This document shows positions 18,028 to 27,905 of a stretch of 35,930 nt of DNA, in pieces (within the stretch, counting starts at the first letter, position 1; every line of letters begins with the position of its first letter). The DNA is from Thermoplasmatota archaeon (lineage in GTDB: Archaea; Thermoplasmatota; Thermoplasmata; Halarchaeoplasmatales; Halarchaeoplasmataceae), in assembly GCA_018334755.1 (NCBI GenBank), contig JAGXLI010000015.1, positions 1-35,930 on the forward strand. The letters run 5' to 3'. Below the pieces are notes generated by a model, which worked only from the letters and a program-made list of their open reading frames with translations, searched no databases and was not told the DNA's origin. A program made the position numbers and the translations under genes.

Positions 18028-18839
18028 CCGAATCTTCCTGTTATGTATTTTTCAGTATTTTCTTTCTGTGGATTCTCAAATATCTGTTCCGTCTCTCCAA
18101 ACTCGATCAACTCTCCGAGGTACATGTAAGCGGTATAATCGCTTATCCTAGCAGCTTGCTGCATATTATGAGTTACGATCACTACTGTATAATCTTCTTT
18201 CAGTTCCTCCAGCAGGTCCTCTATTTTAGATGTAGCTATAGGATCAAGCGCGGAACAGGGTTCGTCAAGCAGTATCACTTCCGGTTCGATGGCCAGTGCT
18301 CTTGCTATACACAAGCGCTGCTGCTGACCTCCGGATAGATCCAATGCGTTCTTTTCCAGCCTGTCCTTGACTTCGTCCCATAACGCCGCGTCTTTCAGAC
18401 TTTTTTCCACTATATCGTCCAATTCGTCTTTGTCCTTCACCCCGTGTATCTTGGGGCCGTAGGCGATGTTATCATATATCGATTTCGGAAAGGGATTCGG
18501 TTTCTGGAAGACCATACCGATCTTCTCCCGTAATATCACGGGATCGACCTCATCGCTCAGTAGTTTATGACCGCGCCAGTGGATATCGCCTTCCATCCTA
18601 CAATTGCTTATCTCGTCGTTCATCCTGTTGATCGCCCGGAGGATCGTACTCTTTCCACAGCCGCTGGGTCCGATGAAAGCGGTGATCTTGTACGGGGAAA
18701 TATCTAGAGAGACGTCCTTGATGGCGTGGTTATCTCCATAATATACATCTAAATTCTTTATAGAGATCGTTTCTTCTGTCGTCTCCTTCTTACCTTTTTC
18801 TAAAGTCTTTATCTCTCTTTTTGCAGCTGTTGCAGACAT
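18024..18839 (-). CDS. pstB: Phosphate ABC transporter ATP-binding protein PstB
   Basis: [54 protein letters not shown]. Confidence 0.95.
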   Translation of the reverse strand: MSATAAKREIKTLEKGKKETTEETISIKNLDVYYGDNHAIKDVSLDISPYKITAFIGPSGCGKSTILRAINRMNDEISNCRMEGDIHWRGHKLLSDEVDPVILREKIGMVFQKPNPFPKSIYDNIAYGPKIHGVKDKDELDDIVEKSLKDAALWDEVKDRLEKNALDLSGGQQQRLCIARALAIEPEVILLDEPCSALDPIATSKIEDLLEELKEDYTVVIVTHNMQQAARISDYTAYMYLGELIEFGETEQIFENPQKENTEKYITGRFG

Positions 18840-20726
18840 CTACCATCTCCTCCTTTTTTGAGTTCTGTATCTTATATAAATTGCGATCCCATTCATGGTT
18901 AAAAGTATCGCGAGCAACACGATTATGGTAGTGGCGGCCAAGACCTGAAATTCTTCCTTCATGTGTGTTGTCCAGTAAAATATCATCGTCGGCATGGCCA
19001 TGAACTGATCGAATATTCCACCGGGTGGGTTTTTCGCGAACATGGTCGTGATGAAAAGGATAGGTGCGGTCTCACCCAGTGCGCGTGATAAAGACAGTAT
19101 CGAACCGGTCATTATTCCTGGTAACGCGTTAGGCAGGACGTTGTTCTTGACTGTCTCCCACTTGGTAGCTCCCAATCCTCTAGCCGCATCCCTAAACGAA
19201 TCCGGGACCGACTCCAACGCCTCCTCGGTTGAGACCTCTATGATGGGGAGAGCCATGAAAGCAAGGATAATACTTCCCGATAGGAGGTTTCCTCCCACGC
19301 TGAACATCTCGACCAGGATTATGTAACCTATGAATCCAAACACGATGGAGGGAACTCCCGCCAGGTTATGGATGATCCTTCTCAAGAAGCGGCTGTAGAA
19401 CTTATCCGGGGCGAACTCCTTTAAGTAAATAGCTGCACCGACACCTATGGGGACAGCAATGACCATCGTTAGACTTATCAGATAGATAGATCCCATGATC
19501 ACCGGAAAGATACCCGCTTTATCGGGGAATCTGCTGGGATAAGACGTTAGAAAGGTGATACTCATGCCCGGGAGGCCTTTCCTCAATATATTGAATATAA
19601 AATAAGAGAGAAATAGTAGAGGACCTATCATGCAGAGGAAAGTGATAACCTTCCCCATCTTCTGCTTCCGGTATCTGTTTTTCAGTGCCGCTACCTTGTC
19701 CCTCTCAGTTGAAAGGATACTTTTCACTCTCCACCATCCCCGTTCCAGTCTCTCCTTGGCCCTTCTCACGAAAGGATGGCTTTTTTTCTCCTTCCCCCCG
19801 GTGAAGTGTTCGGTGATCAACTCTCCACCTAATCTTATCAAGTAGGTTATGATGAAGAGTAAGAGACCAACTGCGAATGCCGCTTGGATCGCCGCTCCAG
19901 GTGGTATGTCACCCTTCGCGACCTGGGCCATGTAGGCCGTCATCGTCTGTCCCTCTTCCAGAGGACTAAAAGTGAGATTTGCCACGGATCCTGCGACCAG
20001 AGTGGCGACCATGGTCTCCCCTACCGCTCTTGCCAGTCCCAACAAGACCGAGCCTATTATCCCGCTGGAAGCTGAGGGGACGATCACATTCTTTGTCGTC
20101 TCCCATCGTGTGGTTCCTAAAGCCAAACTTCCGTCCTCCAGCTCGCTGCTCACCGCGGTTATGGCATCGTCCGAGATGCTGACAATGATGGGGATGACCA
20201 TTATCGAGATAACTATCATCGCGCTAGCCATGTTGAAATAACTCGCACCGAAATGGACCCTGAAAAGGGGACTTATCGTGAAGAGGGCAAAATAAGCAAG
20301 AGCTATGGAAGGGATGCCTGCAAGCATCTCTATTAACGGTTTAACGATATTTCTGACCTTGTCTCCCGCGAACTCGGCAAGATAGATCGAGGCTGCCAAT
20401 CCTATAGGTGTGGCTATCAAGGTGGCTCCTCCACCCACTACTAGAGTGGCCATGAGCAGCGGTAACACTCCAAAACTTGGATCCCCTCCACTGGGCATCC
20501 AGTTGGTTCCGAAAAAGAATTCTAACATGCTTCCTTCCGGCCCTAGAAAAAAATTGAAGCTCCCCTCAAGCAGCGTAAAGATGATCAGTGCACTCACTAT
20601 GACAGCGAGGCTAGCGAATATGAAAAGAACCGATCTAATCAACTTTTCTTTTATATTTCGGCCCTTTTGGAAAGGGTTCTCGTCATCTTTTTGCGAAGAA
20701 CTTTTCAAGGAGACCATGGGGAGCAC
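18840..20726 (-). CDS. Fused PstC-PstA phosphate permease
   Basis: Single 628-aa ORF with two permease modules, each with an EAA-type segment (DGSLALGTTRWETTKNVIVPSASSGI and DAARGLGATKWETVKNNVLPNALPGI). Confidence 0.9.
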   Translation of the reverse strand: MLPMVSLKSSSQKDDENPFQKGRNIKEKLIRSVLFIFASLAVIVSALIIFTLLEGSFNFFLGPEGSMLEFFFGTNWMPSGGDPSFGVLPLLMATLVVGGGATLIATPIGLAASIYLAEFAGDKVRNIVKPLIEMLAGIPSIALAYFALFTISPLFRVHFGASYFNMASAMIVISIMVIPIIVSISDDAITAVSSELEDGSLALGTTRWETTKNVIVPSASSGIIGSVLLGLARAVGETMVATLVAGSVANLTFSPLEEGQTMTAYMAQVAKGDIPPGAAIQAAFAVGLLLFIITYLIRLGGELITEHFTGGKEKKSHPFVRRAKERLERGWWRVKSILSTERDKVAALKNRYRKQKMGKVITFLCMIGPLLFLSYFIFNILRKGLPGMSITFLTSYPSRFPDKAGIFPVIMGSIYLISLTMVIAVPIGVGAAIYLKEFAPDKFYSRFLRRIIHNLAGVPSIVFGFIGYIILVEMFSVGGNLLSGSIILAFMALPIIEVSTEEALESVPDSFRDAARGLGATKWETVKNNVLPNALPGIMTGSILSLSRALGETAPILFITTMFAKNPPGGIFDQFMAMPTMIFYWTTHMKEEFQVLAATTIIVLLAILLTMNGIAIYIRYRTQKRRRW

Positions 20727-20769
20727 ACCTTATCATTGAATTAATAATAGTAGAAGGGGTTTTCAGAGT

Positions 20770-21780
20770 TCATCCTCCGAGTCTGTCCAGCTGGTGTTGA
20801 AGTAGACCGGGACTCACATCACCCACCTTGATGTATCCCACTCCTGGAACTATGCTCTGTCCTTCCTCGGAGAGGACATATCTCAGGTAGTCGTTGATAG
20901 TAGACCCCTCTTCTGGAACACCGTCTGTGTATATATGTAAAGGTCTAGAAAGTGGATAGTCCGCGACATTTTCAGTAGTCGGAGGAACAGCCTCTTCATC
21001 TTCCTCAGCTATCGATAATGCGTTTACTTTCTCCGTGTTCTGCTTGTAGTAAGCGTACCCGAAGTAGCCTATAGCGTACTCGTTGTTCTTTATGGCATCT
21101 AAGATCACGTTATCGTCGGCGCTAGGATGGTAATCTTTCTTTCCGTCTTTGTCTACATCATGACCTAGACGCGAATTATCAAGTCCCCCTATACTTTCGA
21201 AGAAGTAATCATAAGTTCCACTCGCTTCATCTGGAGCATAGATTCTGATCTTTTTGTGGGGTGCGTCATCCAAGCCTGAAACGTCGTCCCAGTAAATCGA
21301 TGTGTCATCGGTGGTGAATATATGGTACAGTTGGGTGTAGTTCAATTCATCCACCCAATCATTTTGGTTATTTACAACCACGGTCAGAACATCGTGGGCG
21401 ACCACCCACTTGGTCGGCTCGACCTCTCTGCCGTTCACCTTGATGGGTCCGGTAACCGTACCGTTGTCAGTGACCTTCGAGGGGTCTCCTCCAACTTTTT
21501 CGATATCTTCGGGCTTTAATTGCCTGCTGGCGTCTGCTAGATCAGCTTCACCTTTTAGAAGAGCGCTTATACCGTGGCTTGAGCCGCCCCCGGAAACCGA
21601 TATCTGTGCCCCGTCGTACTCTTCCGCCCACGCTTTGGCTAGAGGTAGAACGGTACTAGAACCGGTCTGATTCAATTGATTGTCATCGCTTCCGGTACAT
21701 CCAGACATCACTAGGGTTCCCGCGATCAGCAAACCAAAAACGGCCACGACCGTTAGCTTCTTGTTCCATCTCATTCTCAT
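20770..21780 (-). CDS. pstS: Phosphate-binding lipoprotein PstS
   Basis: Lipobox VMSGCTGS; GSSTVLPLAKAWAEEYDGAQISVSGGGSSHGISALLKGEADLADASR. Confidence 0.93.
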   Translation of the reverse strand: MRMRWNKKLTVVAVFGLLIAGTLVMSGCTGSDDNQLNQTGSSTVLPLAKAWAEEYDGAQISVSGGGSSHGISALLKGEADLADASRQLKPEDIEKVGGDPSKVTDNGTVTGPIKVNGREVEPTKWVVAHDVLTVVVNNQNDWVDELNYTQLYHIFTTDDTSIYWDDVSGLDDAPHKKIRIYAPDEASGTYDYFFESIGGLDNSRLGHDVDKDGKKDYHPSADDNVILDAIKNNEYAIGYFGYAYYKQNTEKVNALSIAEEDEEAVPPTTENVADYPLSRPLHIYTDGVPEEGSTINDYLRYVLSEEGQSIVPGVGYIKVGDVSPGLLQHQLDRLGG

Positions 21781-21881
21781 CGGGATACTAAGAAAAAACT
21801 ATCGTATATATTTTATCTGTATATTTTATATGCTACTATATCCTCTATATACTCATATATAGAAGGTGATTTTGTGAAAAA
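21764..21881. promoter_or_regulatory. AT-rich divergent promoter region between pstS and the thioredoxin gene
   Basis: Many TATA-like segments (gtatatattttatctgtatattttatatgctactatatcctctatatactcatatatag); identical in the second repeat copy. Confidence 0.55.
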
Positions 21882-21918
21882 GGACAAAAACATAATTAGG
21901 GGGTGGTTATGTTTTTAT

Positions 21919-22404
21919 ATGCATAAACATTTAACCCGGTTATCGGTGCACCTGGTCATTGTAGTCCTTTCCGTCTTTTTGATCCTGTCGGCCATATCAT
22001 TTCCCTCACAGCTCGCTTCTAGGAAAGAGATCGATTGGAATACCTACGCGGAAGGAACAGACAAAGCCCAAAGAGATAACAAAAAGATATTGATAGATTT
22101 CATGACAGATTGGTGCGGTGCCTGTGAAAAGATGGAAAACGACACTTACACTGATCCCCGTATCCAGGAAAGAACGGATGACATCGTTTTTATAGAAGTC
22201 AATGCGGAAGAACGGGGTGATCTCGCCTCGGAATATGAGATAAGTTCAGTACCGACACTTGTTCTCGAGAGCCCCGACCGAGAGGAGATCGATAGAGAGG
22301 TAGGTTTCCTCAGCGCATCAGAGCTGGTCGAAGAATTAGACGCTCTGAGTGATGAATTTGGAGGAGGACAGGATGAAAAGAGCAGTAATGAATATCTGGA
22401 CTAA
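21919..22404 (+). CDS. Secreted thioredoxin-fold protein, lacking the C-terminal membrane anchor of its paralog
   Basis: Signal peptide; LIDFMTDWCGACEKMENDTYTDP (CGAC active site); near-identical to 28048-28656 but stops at ...SSNEYLD*. Confidence 0.75.
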   Translation: MHKHLTRLSVHLVIVVLSVFLILSAISFPSQLASRKEIDWNTYAEGTDKAQRDNKKILIDFMTDWCGACEKMENDTYTDPRIQERTDDIVFIEVNAEERGDLASEYEISSVPTLVLESPDREEIDREVGFLSASELVEELDALSDEFGGGQDEKSSNEYLD

Positions 22405-22522
22405 GGCGTCGACGAGGAGACTCCCTTTTGGACCCCATATAAGGTAGAAAAGGAAAAATAGACCACATATAACTGAAACTGTTATCATCAGATTTTGTAT
22501 TCTTTTTTTGACTCTTATATTT

Positions 22523-23000
22523 CTATCGAAAATTTAGGTAGGTATGAAAAAACAAGACCAGACCTTCGTCACTGTTCCTAGACCAGTCGTTAAGGAACCT
22601 AACTTTTCTTTTCCCTTGATCAAAATAAAAATAGTTAATATTATGATGAAAGCTATCACACTTTCGTCTTGAATAATCGTGGTGAGCGATATAGGATTTA
22701 TTATATACAATATGGACAATGCAAAGGCCTCTCTTCGCCCCACTCTTTGAACGTATGGAACAACAATATACCGCCAAGCAGTATGAAGAGCGAAAAATAG
22801 AGATAGAATGAGAGGTAGTAACCTCCCCAGGATACGGGAGAGGAGAACAATTTAGGAGGGATGAAAACAAAATTTATCAAAGGAGGTGGACCCGTTCTGG
22901 TCTCCTCGTATAGATTCCCCTTTTCATCAAGACCGATGCTCTTCGATGAAATCTAGCTATATCCCTCTGGTCCACTCTATAATAAAAATAAACGTCTCCA
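22523..23000 (-). pseudogene. Fragment of a multi-spanning membrane protein, possibly GT87/DUF2029-like glycosyltransferase; approximate bounds
   Basis: Interrupted minus-strand frames with ILGRLLPLILSLFFALHTAWRYIVVPYVQR and REAFALSILYIINPISLTTIIQDESVIAFIIILTIFILIKG. Confidence 0.4.
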
Positions 23001-23092
23001 GCTTCTTGAAATGTTTTTTCTCTTTCTTAGGTCTCGTTTCCCCCTCCGCTCTTTTCGTAGTTTTTCTCTAATATCACCACTCCTTCTTCACC

Positions 23093-23482
23093 CTAGGTGG
23101 TGTTGTAATTGACGGTGACCTGCCCTATATGAAGGTCCGCTGTATCGGAGAGATTGAAATTTTCCGGCCGCCATACGAAATTTATACTTTCATCTTCATC
23201 CAAAGTGACCACATACCTATCTCCGGAGTCAGATAAATTTGCTTTAGAATTATTAGCCGGAGGTGAGAGCTTGACATCCCAATCCTTATTTTCTTTGTCA
23301 AAGGGGGACGATGATTCAGGATAGTGAGAGAACATCTTACTTTTTTGTGTTGAATTGTAGACCATAACAGCGGGGAGAAATATCAAGGCCTAAACTACGA
23401 TCAGAATCAACAATTTTTTTTGGGTAGACCATGCTTTGATGGCCTTAATCGCCTTTCTAGGCAGATCCTTATTAAATTCCAT
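23093..23482 (-). pseudogene. Membrane-anchored surface protein remnant with in-frame TAG in the predicted TM segment
   Basis: Hand translation MEFNKDLPRKAIKAIKAWSTQKKLLILIVV*ALIFLPAVMVYNSTQKSKMFSHYPE...VTVNYNTT*. Confidence 0.5.
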
Positions 23483-23689
23483 CGGGCTGATTTATAATTT
23501 AGTTGATTATAATCTTTTTTGTTAACTGGATGAGTTATCTGACTGATCGTATGACTGAACGGAAAATAACTGAGATAATTAACCTCCGTAAATATTTAAA
23601 TAGTAATCTCCTATACCATTTCCTATGAGTTCGTATCACGGATCATCTGCTTCATCGATCTTTGGATATTGAGTTATGGTAGATAACGC

Positions 23690-24484
23690 ATGATATATTG
23701 GATCGTGGTATTGTTTCTAGCTGGATGGGGTGCCGGGGTAATCACCGGACTGATAGGTGCTAGCGCGGTCGCGCTGGTCGTACCCGCCCTGATGATCTTT
23801 TTGAATTACGAGGCCTATGTGGCTATCGGCATAGCCTTGGCGATAGACGTATTCGCCTCTTCAGTGGCCGCATACACTTATGGAGAGCATGGAAATACTA
23901 ATCTGAGAGCTGGACTGCAGATGGCGGCCGCCTCGGTCACCGGTGCGTTTCTAGGAAGTTGGCTTTCCACACCGATCCCCTCCACCAGCCTCGGAGGGAC
24001 GAGTGGTTTTATAACTCTATGTATCGGAATCGCCTTCCTTGTCGAACCCAGTACGGACACCGGGAAAAACTTCCAGGAGATAAAAATAGTAAAAGCGGTG
24101 AAAAAAAGGCTTCAAAAGAGAAAACATTTATCATCTATCTTTCTGGGACTGGGCATCGGGATCGTAGCCGGTGTGATAGGAGCTGGAGGTGGATTGATGT
24201 TCCTGATCGCTCTCGTTGTAGCTCTGGATTTCCCCATCCATAAAGCCGTTGGTACGTCGGTCATAATAATGATATTCACCGCCTCGTCAGGAGCTATCGG
24301 CCACATACTTTACGGGGATATCATGTTGACAGCTATCATCATAGGCAGCATCGGTGGAGTGATCGGATCTAGATCCGCTTCTACATTTGCAAATCTCGCC
24401 ACTGAAGAACGATTGAAAAGGACGGTAGGAGTTGTCTTCATGCTGATGGGAGGAGCATTGTTCGTAGCGGAGGTTGTATTGTAG
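23690..24484 (+). CDS. TauE/SafE-family anion/sulfite exporter-like membrane protein
   Basis: GVITGLIGASAVALVVPALM and GIVAGVIGAGGGLMFLIALVVALDFPIHKAVGTSVIIM repeats typical of TauE/SafE. Confidence 0.88.
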   Translation: MIYWIVVLFLAGWGAGVITGLIGASAVALVVPALMIFLNYEAYVAIGIALAIDVFASSVAAYTYGEHGNTNLRAGLQMAAASVTGAFLGSWLSTPIPSTSLGGTSGFITLCIGIAFLVEPSTDTGKNFQEIKIVKAVKKRLQKRKHLSSIFLGLGIGIVAGVIGAGGGLMFLIALVVALDFPIHKAVGTSVIIMIFTASSGAIGHILYGDIMLTAIIIGSIGGVIGSRSASTFANLATEERLKRTVGVVFMLMGGALFVAEVVL

Positions 24485-24487
24485 AAT

Positions 24488-25645
24488 TCAGCTTATCCTT
24501 TCCTTTTTTATCTGGATAGCGCTTTCATAAACTTCCTCTAATTTCTTTCCACATTCTAAATTATCGAGAGGTGTATCCTTTATGAAATTATTATTTATCT
24601 CTTTCTCGGATCGCAATACCTTGAGAGTTTTCTCAGCACAATCTTTAGGATCCTCTTGGAAGAGTAATCCGTTGTTCCCCTGATTTATTATATTCGGGAT
24701 CACCCCGTGATCCAATCCAATCACCGGTGTACCGGTCGCTAGAGCCTCCAGCATCACCAGCCCTAAAGTTTCAAAGGTCGATGCGATAAGAAAAGCATCG
24801 GCAGCACCGTAGTAATTTGGTAGTTCCTTTTCGGGAACAAAACCGGTGAAGGTAATTATATCATTCAAACCTTTCTCGGCAGCGAGGGATTCATAGTAGG
24901 ATTTTGCTGGCCCATCGCCGACGACGAAAAGCCTCACGTCCGGTCTTTCTTTTTTTATGTAGGGAAGGGCATCGATGATCAGCTCTAGATTTTTTTCTCT
25001 AGCTATTCTGCCCACGTGGAGAAGCATAGTTTCGTCTTCTAGATCCCATTTTTTTCGGATGGAACTCCCGTCAACGTCCTTGTTGTATCGACTCCTATCG
25101 ATCGGCGGAGCAACAACGGTGGAGTTATGCATGTTCGAGCATTTTCCTTTTAAATCGTTCAAAGTCTTTTCGCTCGGAGCGATGACCGTGTCGCTCCTTC
25201 TCAATAGATATCGTAAATATATCCAAGCTAACCGCTCCAATAGATTATCGGATAAATGCACCGGGGAATAATGTAGAGCGTCAGTAACCCAGGTGTGAAA
25301 GTTGAATACGCAGGGTAATTCTAAAAATTTTGAGGCTACCATGGCTCTTACAGCCATAAAGCCCATACCATGGTTATGAATAACGTCGATATTTTTTTCC
25401 AAAAGTAGTTCTTGAGTTCTCCCAGTAGGATAGATAGCCATCCTATAATCGGGATATGGTCTAAATTTTTTAGATTTGAAAAAGAAAACGTTGTCATCTT
25501 TTTTGGAAACTTTATTCTCTTTTCCGGGGGCAAAAACGTAGACTTGATGCCCTAATTTTTCTAGACTTTTTCTGAACTGTATGATAGAATTGACGACGCC
25601 ATCTTTCGTGGGCAGCCATGTATCAGTAACCATCGCGATATTCAT
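24488..25645 (-). CDS. Glycosyltransferase family 4 protein
   Basis: MNIAMVTDTWLPTKDGVVNSIIQFRKSLEKLGHQVYVFAPG; LLHVGRIAREKNLELIIDALPYIKKERPDVRLFVVGDGP; EALATGTPVIGLDHG. Confidence 0.92.
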   Translation of the reverse strand: MNIAMVTDTWLPTKDGVVNSIIQFRKSLEKLGHQVYVFAPGKENKVSKKDDNVFFFKSKKFRPYPDYRMAIYPTGRTQELLLEKNIDVIHNHGMGFMAVRAMVASKFLELPCVFNFHTWVTDALHYSPVHLSDNLLERLAWIYLRYLLRRSDTVIAPSEKTLNDLKGKCSNMHNSTVVAPPIDRSRYNKDVDGSSIRKKWDLEDETMLLHVGRIAREKNLELIIDALPYIKKERPDVRLFVVGDGPAKSYYESLAAEKGLNDIITFTGFVPEKELPNYYGAADAFLIASTFETLGLVMLEALATGTPVIGLDHGVIPNIINQGNNGLLFQEDPKDCAEKTLKVLRSEKEINNNFIKDTPLDNLECGKKLEEVYESAIQIKKERIS

Positions 25646-25880
25646 CTTCGAACTCCAGGTAGTAAAAATATTGGGGGAGTGATCTTCCCGGGCTGTGGAT
25701 TTAAGGGCGGATCATTTTTCATAGACTTTTAAAAGGTTTATATATATAAAGATGTTGGATGATTGTGTAAAGCCTATCAGTTAATCGGCACAGGGAAATC
25801 AAAAGGGATGCCCAACTCGAATAACCCACTCGCAGGATGAACCGCTATCTTTTTCATCTTTACGCGGCAAATTTTTAAGG

Positions 25881-26534
25881 GTGAGTTTTACATTAAGCTT
25901 CTCGAGAAAAGAGAGCGAAAGAAAAGGAGAAACGATGATGGCCGGAAAAAATCATAAAGTTTTCTGCGTAGGTCTATCTAAGACAGGCACCACTAGTCTT
26001 ACTAAAGCTCTCAAAATATTGGGTTATAAGGCAAATCATTTTCCTATGAGGCTGTTGGAATATAATGAAGAGGGTTTAGGATTAGACTTTTCAGGAGCCG
26101 ATAAGTATGACGCCCTCTCCGATCTACCTGTTGTGAGATTTTACAAAGAATTGGATAGAACCTTCCCTGAATCCAAGTTCATACTCACCACGAGAGAGTT
26201 GGAGGAATGGTTGGATTCCTGCAGCCGTCATTTTTGGCCTGGACAGATACTCAAAGGGGACTTCTGGTTCAATCGCCTTCACGAGGAGATTTATGGAGCT
26301 ATTGATTACGACGAGGAAAAATTTAGAAAGGCTTACAAAGAACATAAAGAAGATGTTATCTCGTATTTCTCGGGAAGAGAGGACGACCTTTTGATCATGG
26401 ATATAACCGACGGAGAAGGTTGGGAAAAGTTATGTCCCTTCCTGGGAGAACCGATACCGGATAGAGACCTTCCAGAGGAAGATTGTTTCTACAGTCAAAT
26501 ATTCAAAGCTATTAACATACAGCGCTTTAGATGA
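25881..26534 (+). CDS. Sulfotransferase-family protein
   Basis: KVFCVGLSKTGTTSLTKALKILGYKANHFP (PAPS-binding P-loop-like), FPESKFILTTRELEEWLDSCSRHF; likely start at MAGKNHK or upstream. Confidence 0.8.
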   Translation: MSFTLSFSRKESERKGETMMAGKNHKVFCVGLSKTGTTSLTKALKILGYKANHFPMRLLEYNEEGLGLDFSGADKYDALSDLPVVRFYKELDRTFPESKFILTTRELEEWLDSCSRHFWPGQILKGDFWFNRLHEEIYGAIDYDEEKFRKAYKEHKEDVISYFSGREDDLLIMDITDGEGWEKLCPFLGEPIPDRDLPEEDCFYSQIFKAINIQRFR

Positions 26535-26646
26535 TGTGAGAGGGAAAATAGTAGAGAGTCTACTCAGGATATTTTATTCATCGAGCTATTAAAAACTAAT
26601 CGATTACTCATCATTAAATAACTCTTCTTTAATTATGACCTAGGTC

Positions 26647-27582
26647 ATGAAAAAGAAGAGAAAAGACAGGATAAAAACGATCGTAAAAATAATAGTAAGT
26701 GTCTCCCTGATATCCTACGTTATTTATTCTGCCGGCCCCTAAAAGATATGGAACGAGATAAAAAATATAAATCTATTATTTTTTCTCATCGTAATAGTCA
26801 TCACGATCCTTAAAGTAGGTATAAGTGCAAAAAAATGGCAGATTTTATTAAAAGCAAAAAGTGAGATCAAAGATTCCCTTCACGTCTAGAAGATATATTA
26901 CATCGGGACTTTTTTCAACCTATTTCTACCTACGAACGTGGGAGGCGACATCGTAAAAGCTCATAAGATGTCAAAGGTAACTAAAAAATCGATAGAAGCC
27001 TATTCCTCAGTCTTCATGGAGAGGTTTACCGGGCTTATAGCTATCTTGAGTCTAGCTATCGCGGCTTCAACACTGTATTTCAGTGAACTACCGATCGACA
27101 TAATCTCTACAATATATGTCGTCTTCCTAACGCTGATAGTCCTCTCTTTCATAATGAGTTTGAATAAAAGATTGTTTAAAAATTTCAATCCGTTCTCTAT
27201 AAGAGAGAAGCTGCTCAAGCTTTACAGCTCGATAAGCCTTTACACCAAGAAGAAAAGAACGCTAGGACACGCTCTGCTTGTTTCCTTTGCATTCCACACG
27301 ATACTAATCCTCACGAACTATATCCTAGCTCTTTCTATCGGAATAAACGTGCCCATACAATACTTCTTCATATTCATCCCTATCACAGCTGTCTTACTTT
27401 TCTTACCTATCTCGATCAGAGGGTTTGGAGTCAGAGAAGTCCTGTACGTCTATTTCTTCACCCAGGTAGGCGCTACAACTGCACAAGCGGTATCGTTATC
27501 ATTTCTAGTACAGCTATTCGGGATCGTCAGCTCCCTAATAGGCGGTTTTGTTTACCTATCCTCCCAAACCAAAAATATCTAG
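26647..27582 (+). pseudogene. LPG synthase TM/AglD-like (UPF0104) flippase-type membrane protein with two in-frame stops
   Basis: A single frame from ATG 26647 reads ...YSAGP*KIWNEIKNINLLFFLIVIVITILKVGISAKKWQILLKAKSEIKDSLHV*KIYYIGTFFNLFLPTNVGGDIVKAHKMSK...; PTNVGGD motif is typical. Confidence 0.75.
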
Positions 27583-27674
27583 AAGTCAAAGCGTTTCCAT
27601 CTCGAACCAGGGGACATCGTTCAGAGCCAAGTGTTTAGGCAGATAGGAATGGCCGTAAAATCTGTTTTCGAGAG

Positions 27675-27905
27675 CCTTTCAAAAGAGCTTTCAGTCCGTG
27701 GCTTGAGCCGCCTCTAGAAACGGATACCTGGGCACCATTGTATTCTTCCGCCCACGCCTTAGCTAGAGGTAGAACAGTACTGGAACCGGTCTGATTCAAC
27801 TATTTATCATCGCTTCCGGTACATCTAGACATCACCAGGGTTCCCGCGATCAGCAAACCGAAAACGGCCACGACCGTTAGCTTCTTTTTCCATCTCATTC
27901 TCATC
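27675..27905 (-). pseudogene. pstS: pstS 5' fragment (truncated, in-frame stop)
   Basis: Minus strand MRMRWKKKLTVVAVFGLLIAGTLVMSRCTGSDDK*LNQTGSSTVLPLAKAWAEEYNGAQVSVSRGGSSHGLKALLKGS then divergence. Confidence 0.88.

Larger units (their letters stand above)
21551..22432. repeat. Direct repeat copy 1 (~0.88 kb): pstS 5' end, divergent promoter, thioredoxin gene
   Basis: Aligns by eye to 27675-28561, including ~118 bp identical around the promoter. Confidence 0.92.

Noticed and set aside
23390-23395. In-frame TAG in the 23093-23482 frame as a possible pyrrolysine codon
   Set aside because: It falls in a hydrophobic predicted TM helix within a region where other genes carry both TAA and TAG stops; pseudogene decay is simpler. 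No pyl genes are visible in the window.
22430-27675. Prophage or integrative element with its own integrase
   Set aside because: No integrase, replication or structural phage genes were seen; only the long direct repeats support mobility.
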